From Beroe forskalii (taxonomy: Eukaryota; Ctenophora; Nuda; Beroida; Beroidae), in assembly GCA_011033025.1 (NCBI GenBank), contig WFMF01000191.1, positions 266,683 to 330,682 of the forward strand: a DNA stretch of 64,000 bases, given 5' to 3'. Position 1 is the stretch's first letter, and every line of letters begins with the position of its first letter. The notes beneath the pieces were generated by a model. It saw only the letters and a list, made by a program, of their open reading frames with translations, was not told the DNA's origin and did no database searches. This document shows, piece by piece, positions 45,598-57,080 of this stretch. The position numbers were made by a program, and so were the translations under genes.

Positions 45598-46140
45598 TTA
45601 CTCGTCAGCGGAATCAGGATCCTCCAAGTCGAGGCTCTTGGCCATAGCCCATTTACAGAACTCCTCAAACAGAATCAGTCCCCCGTCGTTGCTATCAATC
45701 TTATCAAACTCTCCCTCCACATCTCCGATCTCGCCCACCCACTTGGTGATTTCTGGCATAGCCTCCTTGAACTCATCAATAGACACCCTCCTGTCAGCAT
45801 CTCCGTCTATCCTCTTAAACGCCACGAAGTACTCGAAGTACTGCTTCAAACAGAGGAGGAAGTACTTAAACTCCAGCTTCTCAATGTAGTCAGCCTGGAT
45901 GTCCTCCTTGTCTCTTCCACTCCTGTTCTTGGCAGCTTGGAATGCCCTCATCATGGCTGGCTTGGCATCGAAGATCTCATCGATAGCGAGCACATCTCTC
46001 ATAGCCTTGTCCACCTCTGCGAGAGAAAGGATACCATTACCATTAGGGTCGAATGAGTCGAACATGTCGAATCTGGCCTGCCTCTCATCGGCTCCAGTGG
46101 GCAGTTTCCCGTAGATTTCCTCCCAGTTTACATCGGCCAT
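45598..46140 (-). CDS. Calflagin-like EF-hand protein 2, single exon, 180 residues
   Basis: The start is MADVNWEEIYGKLP and the frame runs uninterrupted to TAA. I chose this ATG because it aligns with the start of paralog 1; a longer frame upstream (from 46230) begins in a region without similarity. EF-hand loops: DPNGNGILSLAE (31-42), DGDADRRVSIDE (112-123), DSNDGGLILFEE (149-160); the second hand around 71-90 is degenerate. The spacing and the C-terminal F-D-K-I-D...F-E-E-F-C-K-W pattern match the calflagin family of kinetoplastids and related animal proteins. It lies 5.7 kb from paralog 1 on the same strand. It probably buffers or senses calcium in cytoplasm or cilia. There is no clear acylation signal. 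Confidence 0.85.
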   Translation of the reverse strand: MADVNWEEIYGKLPTGADERQARFDMFDSFDPNGNGILSLAEVDKAMRDVLAIDEIFDAKPAMMRAFQAAKNRSGRDKEDIQADYIEKLEFKYFLLCLKQYFEYFVAFKRIDGDADRRVSIDEFKEAMPEITKWVGEIGDVEGEFDKIDSNDGGLILFEEFCKWAMAKSLDLEDPDSADE

Positions 46141-47636
46141 GGTGTAACGGTACCTGGATTTTGAACTCGTTAGGATGCGGTGCAGGAAAAACTTCTTGTG
46201 AAACGGCGCCATGTGCATATGAGCGTGCAAATCGTAAACTTACGAAATCAGTCGCATTGTAAACTGAGGTTTACCAACTCACATGACACATAGTATTACA
46301 AAACAAAGCAATTTTAATCTACAAATAATCATTGAATCATCGATGTTTCTGGAGCTGGTATCGGTAAATGATATTACTTAAAATGTCCTAAAATCGATAG
46401 CTTTAAGTAAGCTACATATGAATTAGGTATTGATCGTATATTTGCACTACAAAAACCAAGCTTCCAAGTTCGATTCAAGACAACATAAACTTTTGCTCAA
46501 CTTTTATAGTTTTATCAAAGTTTTCCCAACAAAACAACCATGCTGTCCTACGGAAATAAACTATAAAAAAGCCCTGCTTTTAAACCGCTCTCCAACTCTT
46601 ACTTACAGCAAAGCTTATATTATTAACTCTCTCTTCCCTCCGATCTATAGCTGCTTGAGCCATTGTGAGATGCTTCTTATTTTCGTAGTTGCAAGCATCT
46701 TATCTTTATGAGCTTGCATGACGATGGCAAGCTAAATATAATCGTACAGTGTACGTTTTCACGTGTGAGACTGTGCTATATAACGTTGCCATGGTAACAG
46801 AATACAGCTCTGTGTGACTGAAGTGAGCTGCAGGCTCCAGCTTATAATGTCTCCAGCAGTTAATGTTGTGATGATGATAAATACGTGACGTGTACAGTTA
46901 AAACTATAGTGGTGTGCAGATGCAGGAAGGTGGGATTTTTCACTGTTTTACGTGCAGTGCAGAAAGATTAAACAATAGATCGTTAAACAGCAGATTAATA
47001 GAGAGAATCGATTACAGCATGATTATTTTGAGTCAGTGATGGCATGGTTAATGTTAATGGGCATTGAAGGGCCTGGAAGGCAAGGATGGGACTTGCATCA
47101 GAAATCATATTTTTGCGCTTCAGTCGTTTCAATAGCGTTCCAAAGTTACAATGCAAAGTTGTTTTAAGGGAATTTTACTTCTGCCCTCACCGTCGCAACG
47201 GTGGTTTCGATCAAAAGCCCCCAAAAACAAAATAAAACAGAATTTAAATCAATACTAAAATTTAAAAAGGAACGAAATATTACGGAATTGTCATAATACG
47301 GCATTTTCATAAGTTCAATCTAATGTTTCTCTAAGTTCGAGTCGGATAAAATAGCAAATGTCAAATCAATATCAACTGCTCACTATCAAAAACTGGATTT
47401 CATTTTGTGCCAGAATACTGTATGTAAATATTTTCAGTAAGGCTGTTGTAATTATTCATTACACAAAATAAACTGATTACATTATCATCAATCGTTTAAA
47501 AAAATTCAAACGATTATCAAAAGCAATTCAAAGGAGGCGATCTTTAAATAAGCTTATGAAAAACATTCAAAAAACTTATTTTCGTTCAATTCTTTAAAAG
47601 AGCTGAAACTGGGCAATATGAAGTTTTTGTAATTGT
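46141..47636. other. Intergenic region, no gene seen
   Basis: AT-rich sequence between the EF-hand gene 2 start and the stop codon of the FRMD8-like gene. It may include the promoter of the EF-hand gene. No conserved frame, RNA gene or repeat family is evident. Confidence 0.5.
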
Positions 47637-50600
47637 TCATGCTTGGTATTTATCAGCCGAAGAGCCTGATCGGCTTGATGTCTGCCTGAATGTTGATTTC
47701 TTTATCTTTCCGTCATCTGTCATCACGAAACCTCTGATGTTTTCTTTTCTACTGACATGCTTTGCGCCAATTGTCGTATTTACTTCTGAAAATAGTTTTA
47801 AAAAAACTTAGTAACTTACTTCTAGTCAAACTAAACAGCCGATTTGAATAAAAACATCGAAGTGAAGCTTAACATAGAGGCCAAAAATTAGACTGTGGTG
47901 ACCTTTGAAAAGCTGTGTTTCTATGTGTTAACAAGAGACGACGGAAGACTCATGTTTGAATCCTCACAACATAAGTTTTCCTTCGTGTCTTGCTAACACA
48001 TGGTGCGGCGTGCGCGCGCCGCGCGCGCAAATGACTAGGTGGGCGCTGAAAATTTGGCTTTTCACTTATAAATTGTATTTAAAATTCGCGCTCAGTGTAC
48101 TTTTTTCCTAAATGTGACCGATTCTCAAAACATTGTCGAAGTGAAAGTTACCTGGAACCAACTGAGCACTTGTAAGATTCGAGGGGCCTGCTTTCCTGAA
48201 AAAGTAAGCTAAATTTTAGAAAACTAAATAAAACTTAACTCGTTGATTAAACAGATCATGAGCATATTTACTTAACTGAATTTACTGATTCTCATAAGGA
48301 CCTATAATAAATCATAGTGTATAATCGCAACATGAAATGTTGTCAACATGTCATTATCCACAGATCACCCCGACAAAATGCGCATTTATGACTTTTATCA
48401 TCTGTCCTTACACATGTTTATTGTATACACGCCTAAACACTAAAACTAAAATAATATACCGAATTCAATCAACAACGCATGTGCTCAATGCCCAATCTCT
48501 TTTTCGCTGATAAGTCCATTTGTCAATGAACCATCAACAATCTTCAAGTGATAAGAAATATTGAATTTGACAAAATGTTGTCAATCATTCCTTCTGAAAG
48601 ACTGTAAAAAGTATAACCCAAGTCCTCTACTCACGTTTCGATGCCTCCCGCGTCTGTCTCCGGAGCTGTCTGTGCCGCTGTAGGGGATACAGCGTCTGAT
48701 TTGTGGAGGGCAGACTCGTAGTTCAGACGCTCCATCATCGTCTGCATCATACATGCCTGCAGGAAGACATTATTTGAACAATCACTAAACTACTTCAAGC
48801 ATGATTACATGCTAGCCAATTCTACTCACATTTGAATAACTGGAAGAATTTGCAACACAATTCGACCTCCTCTCTCTCCATTTCCTTTTCCCTATCCCAC
48901 TCCAACGCCCCCTCTAACTTACTCACTCCCTCTCTACCTGTTTAGAAAATACGGGTACAGATGGAGGTGGTGTGTCCTCCCCTCTTGCCCCCTCCTTGAA
49001 GTTTATCAGCCACAAGTGAAGCTGCACTCTGCCCCTACTCTCGTCATTACCGTCATGGTACCCTGAGAAATGGGATGAATTACCTTTTAGCACAAAAGCA
49101 GGCCATGAAAAGAAAAAAATACAGGTTGTTCGATACTACTATTAAAACTTTAAAACACCGAGATGCGTGATAATTACCTCATCTCCAAGGATGTTTCATT
49201 ATGTCGCAGGTTTAACTTGATATTTATATTAAATCACATTTCACTCTAGTTTACACTGTCATTTAGATATTCATGACTTGTATTTGAATAATGTTTTAGA
49301 GGAAAATATACATGCACGAACTAGTTAAAAGTAAAAATAGAAGTTAATTAGACAATTATGAATACCATCGTTTAACTTGTTCCAGCTGTACTGTCGCGTC
49401 AAAACAGAATAAATTAAAAACTCATCTCTTCAATAATAAGGCGATGAGTAATCAATACAAGTCTTGAGTCACCTTTCAAAAGTTGAGTGGAGATATCATT
49501 GTTTTCAATCTCTGCCAACGTTTTCTGAGGAAAGTTAGGGTTGGTGATCGTTGTAATAGATAGTCATAGTAATAAACATAGGTACATTCGCATCGACCAA
49601 ACTGAAGAAAGAATTCATACTCACAGACAAACTCACAGACAAACATGATAAACTCTTAATACAAACCCACAAGAAGAGTTTACATACATACGTACGCTCA
49701 TACAAAGGTACTTCATACAAACAGACGCACATCCATACTATTTATACACGGTCAATAGTTTGAACCGCACGATTAAGTGATTACCCACACTGTACAGGTG
49801 GCTACTGGCTAATTGCTGTATGAGGATTTAGGCACTATACATAGCTCCTCCCAGTTCCCACCATTGAAAAATGTCAAACTTACCGAAACGATTTCCATTT
49901 TCTTGAAAATCTTGATTTGATGGAACGCTTTCAACTTATTAACATTAAGGACCGCTGATTGCTGAATGGTATGAGCGTGCTATCCACTATCCAGAAGGCA
50001 TTATGCTCAGTGAATTAAGTAATGAATCACCACCCCACATAGCAGCCGTGAGGAGAGATACCTTTGTGTGTATTTATCAAGCATTAAATGTATTTATTAT
50101 CACCATGTGATAATAATTAATGGAGCTCGTAGATAGGAATGTGGAGAAGGTACATTCATGTTTCATCTGTTGCATTAGAGAATTATGATCAATCTCACAT
50201 CCAGTGCTGGGAAACAGATCGCGAATTATTTCTCTTATTATCACACTTTAATTATCATTACGAAAAAGGACAGGACAAAACATTTCTCCAGTTTTACTGT
50301 AAACTAATCAATATTTCCTTACTTCGATGAGGTTTATCGCTCATAAAGTGATTTATTAAGTTATTTGCTAATTATGCTATTATTACTTTAATCCTGCTGC
50401 CTGCATGACTAATATTCTGTTAAAAAAGATGGGTGCAATGTTTTGTGAGTTTAAAGATATCAGTTTTATAGAAGAGGTACTTGTGGAGCTATAGCAATCT
50501 GTAACATTTTAATCACATAATCGCCCAAGAAGAGACCTCCCTTGGGTTCAATTATCTACCCAAAACAGCAACCTTCTGCTGGCCCAGCTGCTACATAATT

Positions 50601-53600
50601 ACATAATGGCTCTAAGAAATGTTAATTACTCCTCACTCCTTCATAAAACCAACCACTGTTATTAGAGAGAAACATAATAGTGGCTTAGCTGGGCATTTAA
50701 TGTTAATGTGAATGTATAACTTTGTATTATTATTAGTTCTCACTATACAATAAATATACCACACATGAAAAGCAGGCAGTGTGACGTCATCAAAAAACCA
50801 CTCTAATCCCTGATAATGACGTCACTCTCAACCACCTTTTGTTTGCCCCCTCGTGCTGAATATACTATAGAGTACTTAGCACACTCTATGATAATACACT
50901 CTATAGCATAGAGTACAAGTAATACACATGTATTTATGACACATGACTTAGTAGGTATATGTGTTTATATCATTAATCTACTGAACAGGAATGAAGTGAA
51001 TTTATATAACAACCCTCCCACTCCCTCCCTCTCTAGGTTAACCGTGCCCACACACAAAATCTCTCTCTGCTAACTCACTGGAAATATACTGTTCTGTGTC
51101 ATCAAATTATCACACAAATACTTCAAAATGACGTTATTTTCATCCTTATACCATTAATCCGGGTCCTGTAGAAGCAGTGATCTCAGTCTCATGGGATTTC
51201 GCACTAACAAATCCTCAGTAAAGCAGTAAGTTCACTGTTCAGTGTAAACTGCTCGGAAAGACGAAAGTTTGGGTGTAACGATCTGAACCTGTTTTTTAAG
51301 CTCAAAGCCACAAAATACTTCATTCTTTCAGCGTGCTATGCAACTTCATGATGTACTTTATTCTTTCAAAAAGGATCACCATGGAATTTATCGATTTTTT
51401 TTACCAACATCAAGCGAGGAAAAGCCTAGTTTTCATCAAAACCTATGCCATTTGCCTTGACACGTGTCTGCTTGTACACGCAGCAATATGTATAGTGAGA
51501 CATGAGCATTTCAATCTATCAACTACAGTACAGAAATAGTGCTAAATCTGTGATCAGTCATATTTCATTGTAAGAGAGTAAGGGGTTAATAAAGGGTACC
51601 TAAGGTAATCATGGCAACATGCGTACGTAAACATAACATGAGAGTGTAAGGGACACCTATCCCAACAAAGGATTATTTTTAGTAGGTAGGTACCTACTGA
51701 AAACGCATGTTTGGAATATAAAAGCTGTTTCCACCATTCGGCATCCTAGTCTAACAGGATTTTGTACGGGGTGGATTGCAGAATAATTTCTTCTTGACGG
51801 AATTCATGATCTTACTACATAGAAAAAGTAATAAGATCATCTAAACAGTAGTATTACTTATGGGTGTTCTACTTCTCAATAGTCTAAAAGCACGAGCACT
51901 TGAGATATTTCAAATTCAAACTCCTTATATGATTTGATCATTTCAAGTGTACGAAAAAAAGAAGAAATTCGCCTTATATTTTGTCCATTAAAAGTAAATG
52001 CATGAGGTCGATGAATCCTTTTAGTGTGAACCAGCTCATACATCTGTACCTACACTATTGAGTGTGGGCACTGGGCAACTAATACCACCGATATTATTAA
52101 GCGGTTACATGTCGAAGTGGTGACCGTATACCGCAACTTACATGGTCGAGGCGACAGCCGAGACTGTGTAAGGTGGATAATGGACGAGGCGTGCCGAGTT
52201 CATTATCGTAGGTATACGGTCACAGCTGAGATCATGGAACCGGATTATACCCCGACCAGAAACAGCTGGGACCGACTTTTCTACAGCCAAACAACAGTAT
52301 TTCTTCCCACTCGGGTCTGACGACCCTCGTACGGATTCAACGCTTAAGTAGATTTTTGAGTGCTCCTTTGTAAAATCAAATTTAATTTTAAGCTTTTTTG
52401 CACTGTAATTCAATGGAGACCGTATAACCAAATTTATACGGTCGCCAAAACAAGCTTGGGAGGGGTATAATATATTTTAGACAAGTTCAGTTGGTAGGAA
52501 ACTCATGAGCTGGGCTAAAGCCCCCATAACACATAAACTGGTGATACCTACTCTAGCATTCTAAGAGTAGAATAAAATAATTCATACAGACACTAGACTA
52601 CACAGTACATAATATACCCCTCCCAAGCTTGTTTTAGCGACCGTGTAAGTTTGGTTATACGGTCTCCATTGAATAACAGTGCAAAAAAGCTTAAAATGAA
52701 ATTTGATTTTATAAAGGAGCACCCAAAAATCTACTTAAGCGTTGAATCCGTACGAGGGTCGTCAGACCCGAGTGGGAAGAAATACTGTTGTTTGGCTGTA
52801 GGAAAGTCGGTCCCAGCTGTTTCTGGTCGGGGTATAATCCGGTTCCATGATCTCAGCTGTGACCGTATACCTACGATAATGAACTCGGCACGCCTCGTCC
52901 ATTATCCAACTTACACTGTCTCGGCCGTCGCCTCGACCATGTAAGTTGCGGTATACGGTCACCACTTCGACATGCAACCGCTTAATAAACGCCCTTCTAA
53001 TGTCTACTGTCTTCTGTATACACACACATCTCAATACTGTGTCTGTATACACATTGCACAGTGTATTATTATAGCGTAGTGAATCTTCGCGATTAAGTCG
53101 TGTTTCACACAGAAAATATAGCTGTTTTGGAGTACACGGACCATTTTAAGATCTTAGTTTACATCTCAAAAGTTTAAAGGATCGCCATTAAACGCTTATG
53201 GCCACCTGTTGCAACTAGAAATTAGTTGAGAGCTGGCTTATACCGAATTATAAACAGCGTTTGTTGAATAAATTTTGAGTTTGGACATATGCCAATCTAA
53301 GACTTTCAATGTAAACAAAAAGCTGTGACTGGAGACAATAAAAGTTTGATGAGTCGAATTTTTAGCTTCATGAGCCATGCTACCATCTAGATTACTACCA
53401 TGTCACTCACATTAGTTTTGATGTTCCAGATGAAGATATTGTGCCATGTAATCCCCACTCTGACCAACACGTCCCTCCTGTGTCCTTCCACCTCAGTCTG
53501 CCCTTGGAAAAACGCGCACCTATTGAAGAGATACGATTAGGTTACATTTCATCTTGTCACAAGGAGAATGGATCGTTGAAACAAGAAACGGTCAATACAA

Positions 53601-55626
53601 GTTCTAAAAAGTCAAAATTCGGACAAAATGGTACGTTTTTACGGCATTTCATCTGACGACATTTCATCTCCCTCGTCATATCGTAATGTCAAATATCCCT
53701 TCCCCTAAAATGCTACCTGTAGCAGGGCTGTTTGTAGAGCTGGTGCATGTACACGTGATCCAGGAGTTGGGGTGGGGTCGCCTCCAAACTCTTCAAGTGG
53801 AACCTGATCCGCTTATCCAGGAAGATGGGGCTCAGTTTCCTTCTTCTGAACACATCCCAGGGCAGGATCTCTTCTGCTATTCGCCTGCAGGTTTGGAGGA
53901 GAGTAACTTATAGTAAGTAACTTACTTAGCAACGCATCACTGGTGATGACCGGCATTTCATGTGAAAAGTAAAAGTTTCTTTGGTTTGTAAATTATAATA
54001 CACCCCCTTCCTTACAGCAGAGTTCCTTGTCTGTAATCCTCTAGGTTCCTCTCCTCTAACTTGAACTGTATTGCACCCAGCAGGAAGGCTAGTTCCTCTT
54101 CTACAGGGTATCTGCCACTTAGGATGTTGAATATTCCCTGAAAAGTAGGTAGTGCATGTAATTTGGTCTGCACGCAATGGGATCATAATTAAATAAGTTT
54201 ACAAAAAACTGAAAAACTGTTTCATATTCAAATCATTAAGCCTGAAAAACTGAGTTGACTTTGAAACGAACAGAACACATGTATTGGTAAACTAATATTA
54301 AAGCATTGATCACTGCGTTGAGTTAGTTTAAACTAATGAATAATGAACCTCAGATGCGAGATAGTATCTGGCTTGGTAGTCACGCTTTATGAGGATTCGT
54401 TCTTGGCTTAGGGGGTAAAATACATTTCTCATCAGCATTATAACGGGAGTGTCTGAAATGAAATAATATCATACAGTACACTTACAACTGTCTAAGATCA
54501 GAATGTGTCTCATGAATTTGAAATGCATGGAAACATAAGTATAACTGCATGAGTTCTACAGTACACCTCCTCAAAACCTCCAAACATAACAAACAGCATC
54601 AACATGATTCATGCCATGAACAACAGCAATCAAACATACCTGTTGCAGCTTGCTGCTCCGTTACTGTCGCAAACTGAGCAAGGAGGTCAAACCAATGGTC
54701 ACACAATGTGGTGGGGTAGTGTGAGGGTTTCAGTTGTAATTCTGAAGGTAGGCATGAAAGTAAGCATGTCTATAATCAAAAAGTGATCTATCAAAGTATG
54801 AAAATGGTTACCCATATGTGTGCAGACCGCTCAATTGAAAAGGCCTCCATGAAGAAGCAAGAAATTGTGTGCTTTTGACGGAATTTATATAGAAAGTTGA
54901 AGCATGCAGAGGAAATTTGTGCGTCTTTATCGGAGCCTCTGTCAATCAAGTGATCTGCACACATATGCATGAAACATTACACTACTTCATGTTTCCTGTT
55001 TTGATATTCTAAGCTCGCAAATTTGAAAATGATATTTTCTCATTCTAAAAAGATATCGTTTATACATTTATCAAACTGTTGAAGCATTTTTAAATCAATT
55101 TCACTCACGAAGCAAGGATGAGCAGAGCCAGATAGCAAAAGCCTCTGCACCCTCACATGTAACACCAATCTTTCTGCATAATGCATCCTTTAATTCACCA
55201 GCAGTGACCTTTAAAAGTGTGGAATGTTTTAGCTCACAGAAATGATTTATGTTCCTAGTATTTCACAATCAACAAACATATGAACCTATTCACTATACAG
55301 TGTACAATGTTGAAAATCAAAATAACTAATCACACAGCAGTGAAATTCTGTTAACCTCATCGCATGGTCTTCCAGCAGTTATCTTCTGTTTTCTTTTGTC
55401 CATTAGTTCCACCCATATCACCGCTAGATTTATCAAAATTTAGATGACTTGCAAATGGTATTAAAATTATGAAGATAAAGTTTCATGGAAAAGTTGAAAT
55501 CGGGTGACATTCATGAAATATCAAAATATCGATAATATTGAACACAGCATTATGTTCAATGGATTATACTTAAAATCTCAAAAGCATACCTTTTATCTTA
55601 GTTTCACTTGTGTCCTTCTCTACCAT
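47637..55626 (-). CDS. FRMD8: FRMD8-like FERM-domain protein, complete, 14 exons, 459 residues
   Basis: Exons (minus): 55626-55590, 55423-55356, 55208-55109, 54741-54640, 54452-54349, 54137-54016, 53884-53717, 53519-53411, 49961-49884, 49524-49473, 49062-48938, 48756-48635, 48195-48152, 47785-47637. All borders are GT-AG and all phases agree; the sum is 1,380 nt. FERM lobes: F1 about 12-78 (AVIWVELMDKRKQKI, ending LQLKP), F2 about 80-240 (MRNVFYPLSQER, ILSGRYPVEEE), F3 about 245-375 (CAFFQGQTEVEG, RVGITWHNIFIW, WLINF, FSKQACMMQ). The basic, Ser-rich tail (TDDGKIKKSTFRQTSSRSG) resembles the vertebrate FRMD8 tail, and length is close to the human 464. FRMD8 (iTAP) binds the cytoplasmic tail of iRhoms and keeps ADAM17 at the cell surface. 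Exons 1-8 lie in a tandem duplication; exons 9-14 are single copy. Confidence 0.85.
52099..52985. mobile_element. Inverted pair of 370-bp elements around a 145-bp spacer
   Basis: The left arm (52099-52468) and right arm (52613-52985) are near-identical in inverse orientation. The outer ends are AAGCGGTTACATGTCGAAG and the reverse complement CTTCGACATGCAACCGCTT; the inner ends are GCTTGGGAGGGGTATA and its complement. The spacer is ordinary duplication sequence present in copy 2 at about 58,795-58,940, and both arms are missing from copy 2. Each arm has a 97-codon frame (52431-52138 minus, 52651-52944 plus), which I do not recognise. Confidence 0.75.
54813..54967. mobile_element. 155-bp MITE in intron 3 of the FRMD8-like gene
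   Basis: The ends CATATGTGTGCAGA and TCTGCACACATATG are perfect inverted repeats, and further in GCCTCC / GAGCCTC are also matched. It is absent at the equivalent place of copy 2 (about 60,800). Confidence 0.7.
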
Positions 55627-56139
55627 TATAGTTGCATTGTCAGAAATACATGAACTTCCATGAAAGTATAAGTATAATGAAATAAATTTCAAAGCTCCAA
55701 AGCAATAAGTTAATATGTCAATTTTATCATTTTAGTGCACCCTACCAATGATTGGACCAACTCAATATGTTTTTATGCTCATACTATTGTAGCACTATCA
55801 TGGCTCATAGAATGATTTCTTTCATCTGTTTTATTAGTTTAGTGATCTTCAACTTGTGAATTCGGCTCCTGCATAATTAAAGGTCAATACCAGTGAATAT
55901 TCGATTTGTTCTTGTCACATTAAATGTGCATTGTGCAGCTGTATCACATCAGAAACCCATACCCACCTGCTTATCTGGCAGCATCATGTTTGTATGGAAA
56001 TAAATAGAAATAGAAATGGAATAATTTATGGTATTCAACCATCATGCTTCCTTTCATTATATCGAAACATTTGCTTCCACTGAAACACACCTTTTAATCC
56101 AGGTGTCCATTCATTCAATTTTCGATTACCTTCTACGCT

Positions 56140-57080
56140 GTTCCTAAGCCCGCATGGGTATAATACGTATACGTTGTCTGACCCCTTCGCCTTCGTATGC
56201 GTACCAGCGGCGCGACGTGTGCATCGCTTCCCTTCTAAGGAAGCGCGCCGTGCAAAGAAAACAACTAAGCAAGTAAGCAAATGTCAAGGGCTTGCATCAT
56301 GGTGATACCAGGCCTGCTGTCATTAATTAACCTGATGCTTGCGCGCGCGCGGCCAATGGTCGAAGGATGTGACCCTTCCCTTGCTAAACAAGTATATAAT
56401 CTCTGTAATAGTGTAATTCGCGTTGCGCGGCGCGCTTCCCGGCCAGAAGGCGGAAGTTACCACATAGTTACGTGTCCCTCGCGCAGCGCGCTCGCGCGCG
56501 CTTTTCTTTTCTGTGAAGAGGCGCTTCCGCGCGCAAAATAAGGCCGTTTCATGGAATCATGGAATAAGGGCGGAAGCAAGCGGATTCACTTAATCAGGCT
56601 ACTAACGCCGCGCGCAAAAGAGGGCGCTCTGGTTAGAGCGAGTAAGCAAGCGCAAGCGGACGTACGCGTAAGCAGCATGTTGATTTTCCCTAACCAGGGG
56701 CGTCGCGAAACGCTTGCCGCGCCGCGCACTCCGTGCGCGTAACCAGGGACCTGGTTAGGGCAACATGTTGATGGGTTTGTTCTTGCCCTAACCAGGGCCC
56801 TGGTTACGCCGCGCGCACGGAGTGCGCGGCGCGGCAAGCGCTAAAGCGTATCGACACCCCTGGTTAGGGGAAGGTTTGTTCCTAAGCCCGCATAGGTGTG
56901 CGTACGCGCGCGCGCGCTACCCGAGGAAGCGCGCCGCAACGCAGACAGGATATACGTGTTTAGCAAATGGGTTTGAACATGAAGTCTTGAAGAATAATTT
57001 TAAAGAATCCACATTAACAGTGCAGCTACGCGGAATATGCAAACAAGGATTTCGCGTATTTGTGTCCTTTCCGCGCGCGC
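56140..57080. repeat. GC-rich GCGCGC repeat island, copy 1
   Basis: Words such as CCTAAGCCCGCATAGG, GCGCGCGCGC, GCGCGGCGCG, ACCAGGG..CCTGGTTA and TATACGTGTTTAGC recur in both orientations. It is GC-rich in an AT-rich genome. Open frames (56281-57088) come from the simple words and have no gene support. Confidence 0.7.

Larger units (their letters stand above)
50946..57010. repeat. Tandem segmental duplication, copy 1
   Basis: The sequence from ATCATTAATCTACTGAACAG (about 50,965) onward is repeated from about 57,680. It covers the region downstream of FRMD8 exon 8, exons 8 to 1, the 5' flank and a GC-rich island that ends in a TGAAGTCTTGAAGAATAAT block (56,978). Copy 1 has extra insertions: an inverted pair of about 370 bp (52,099-52,985) and a small MITE (54,813-54,967). 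Confidence 0.9.
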
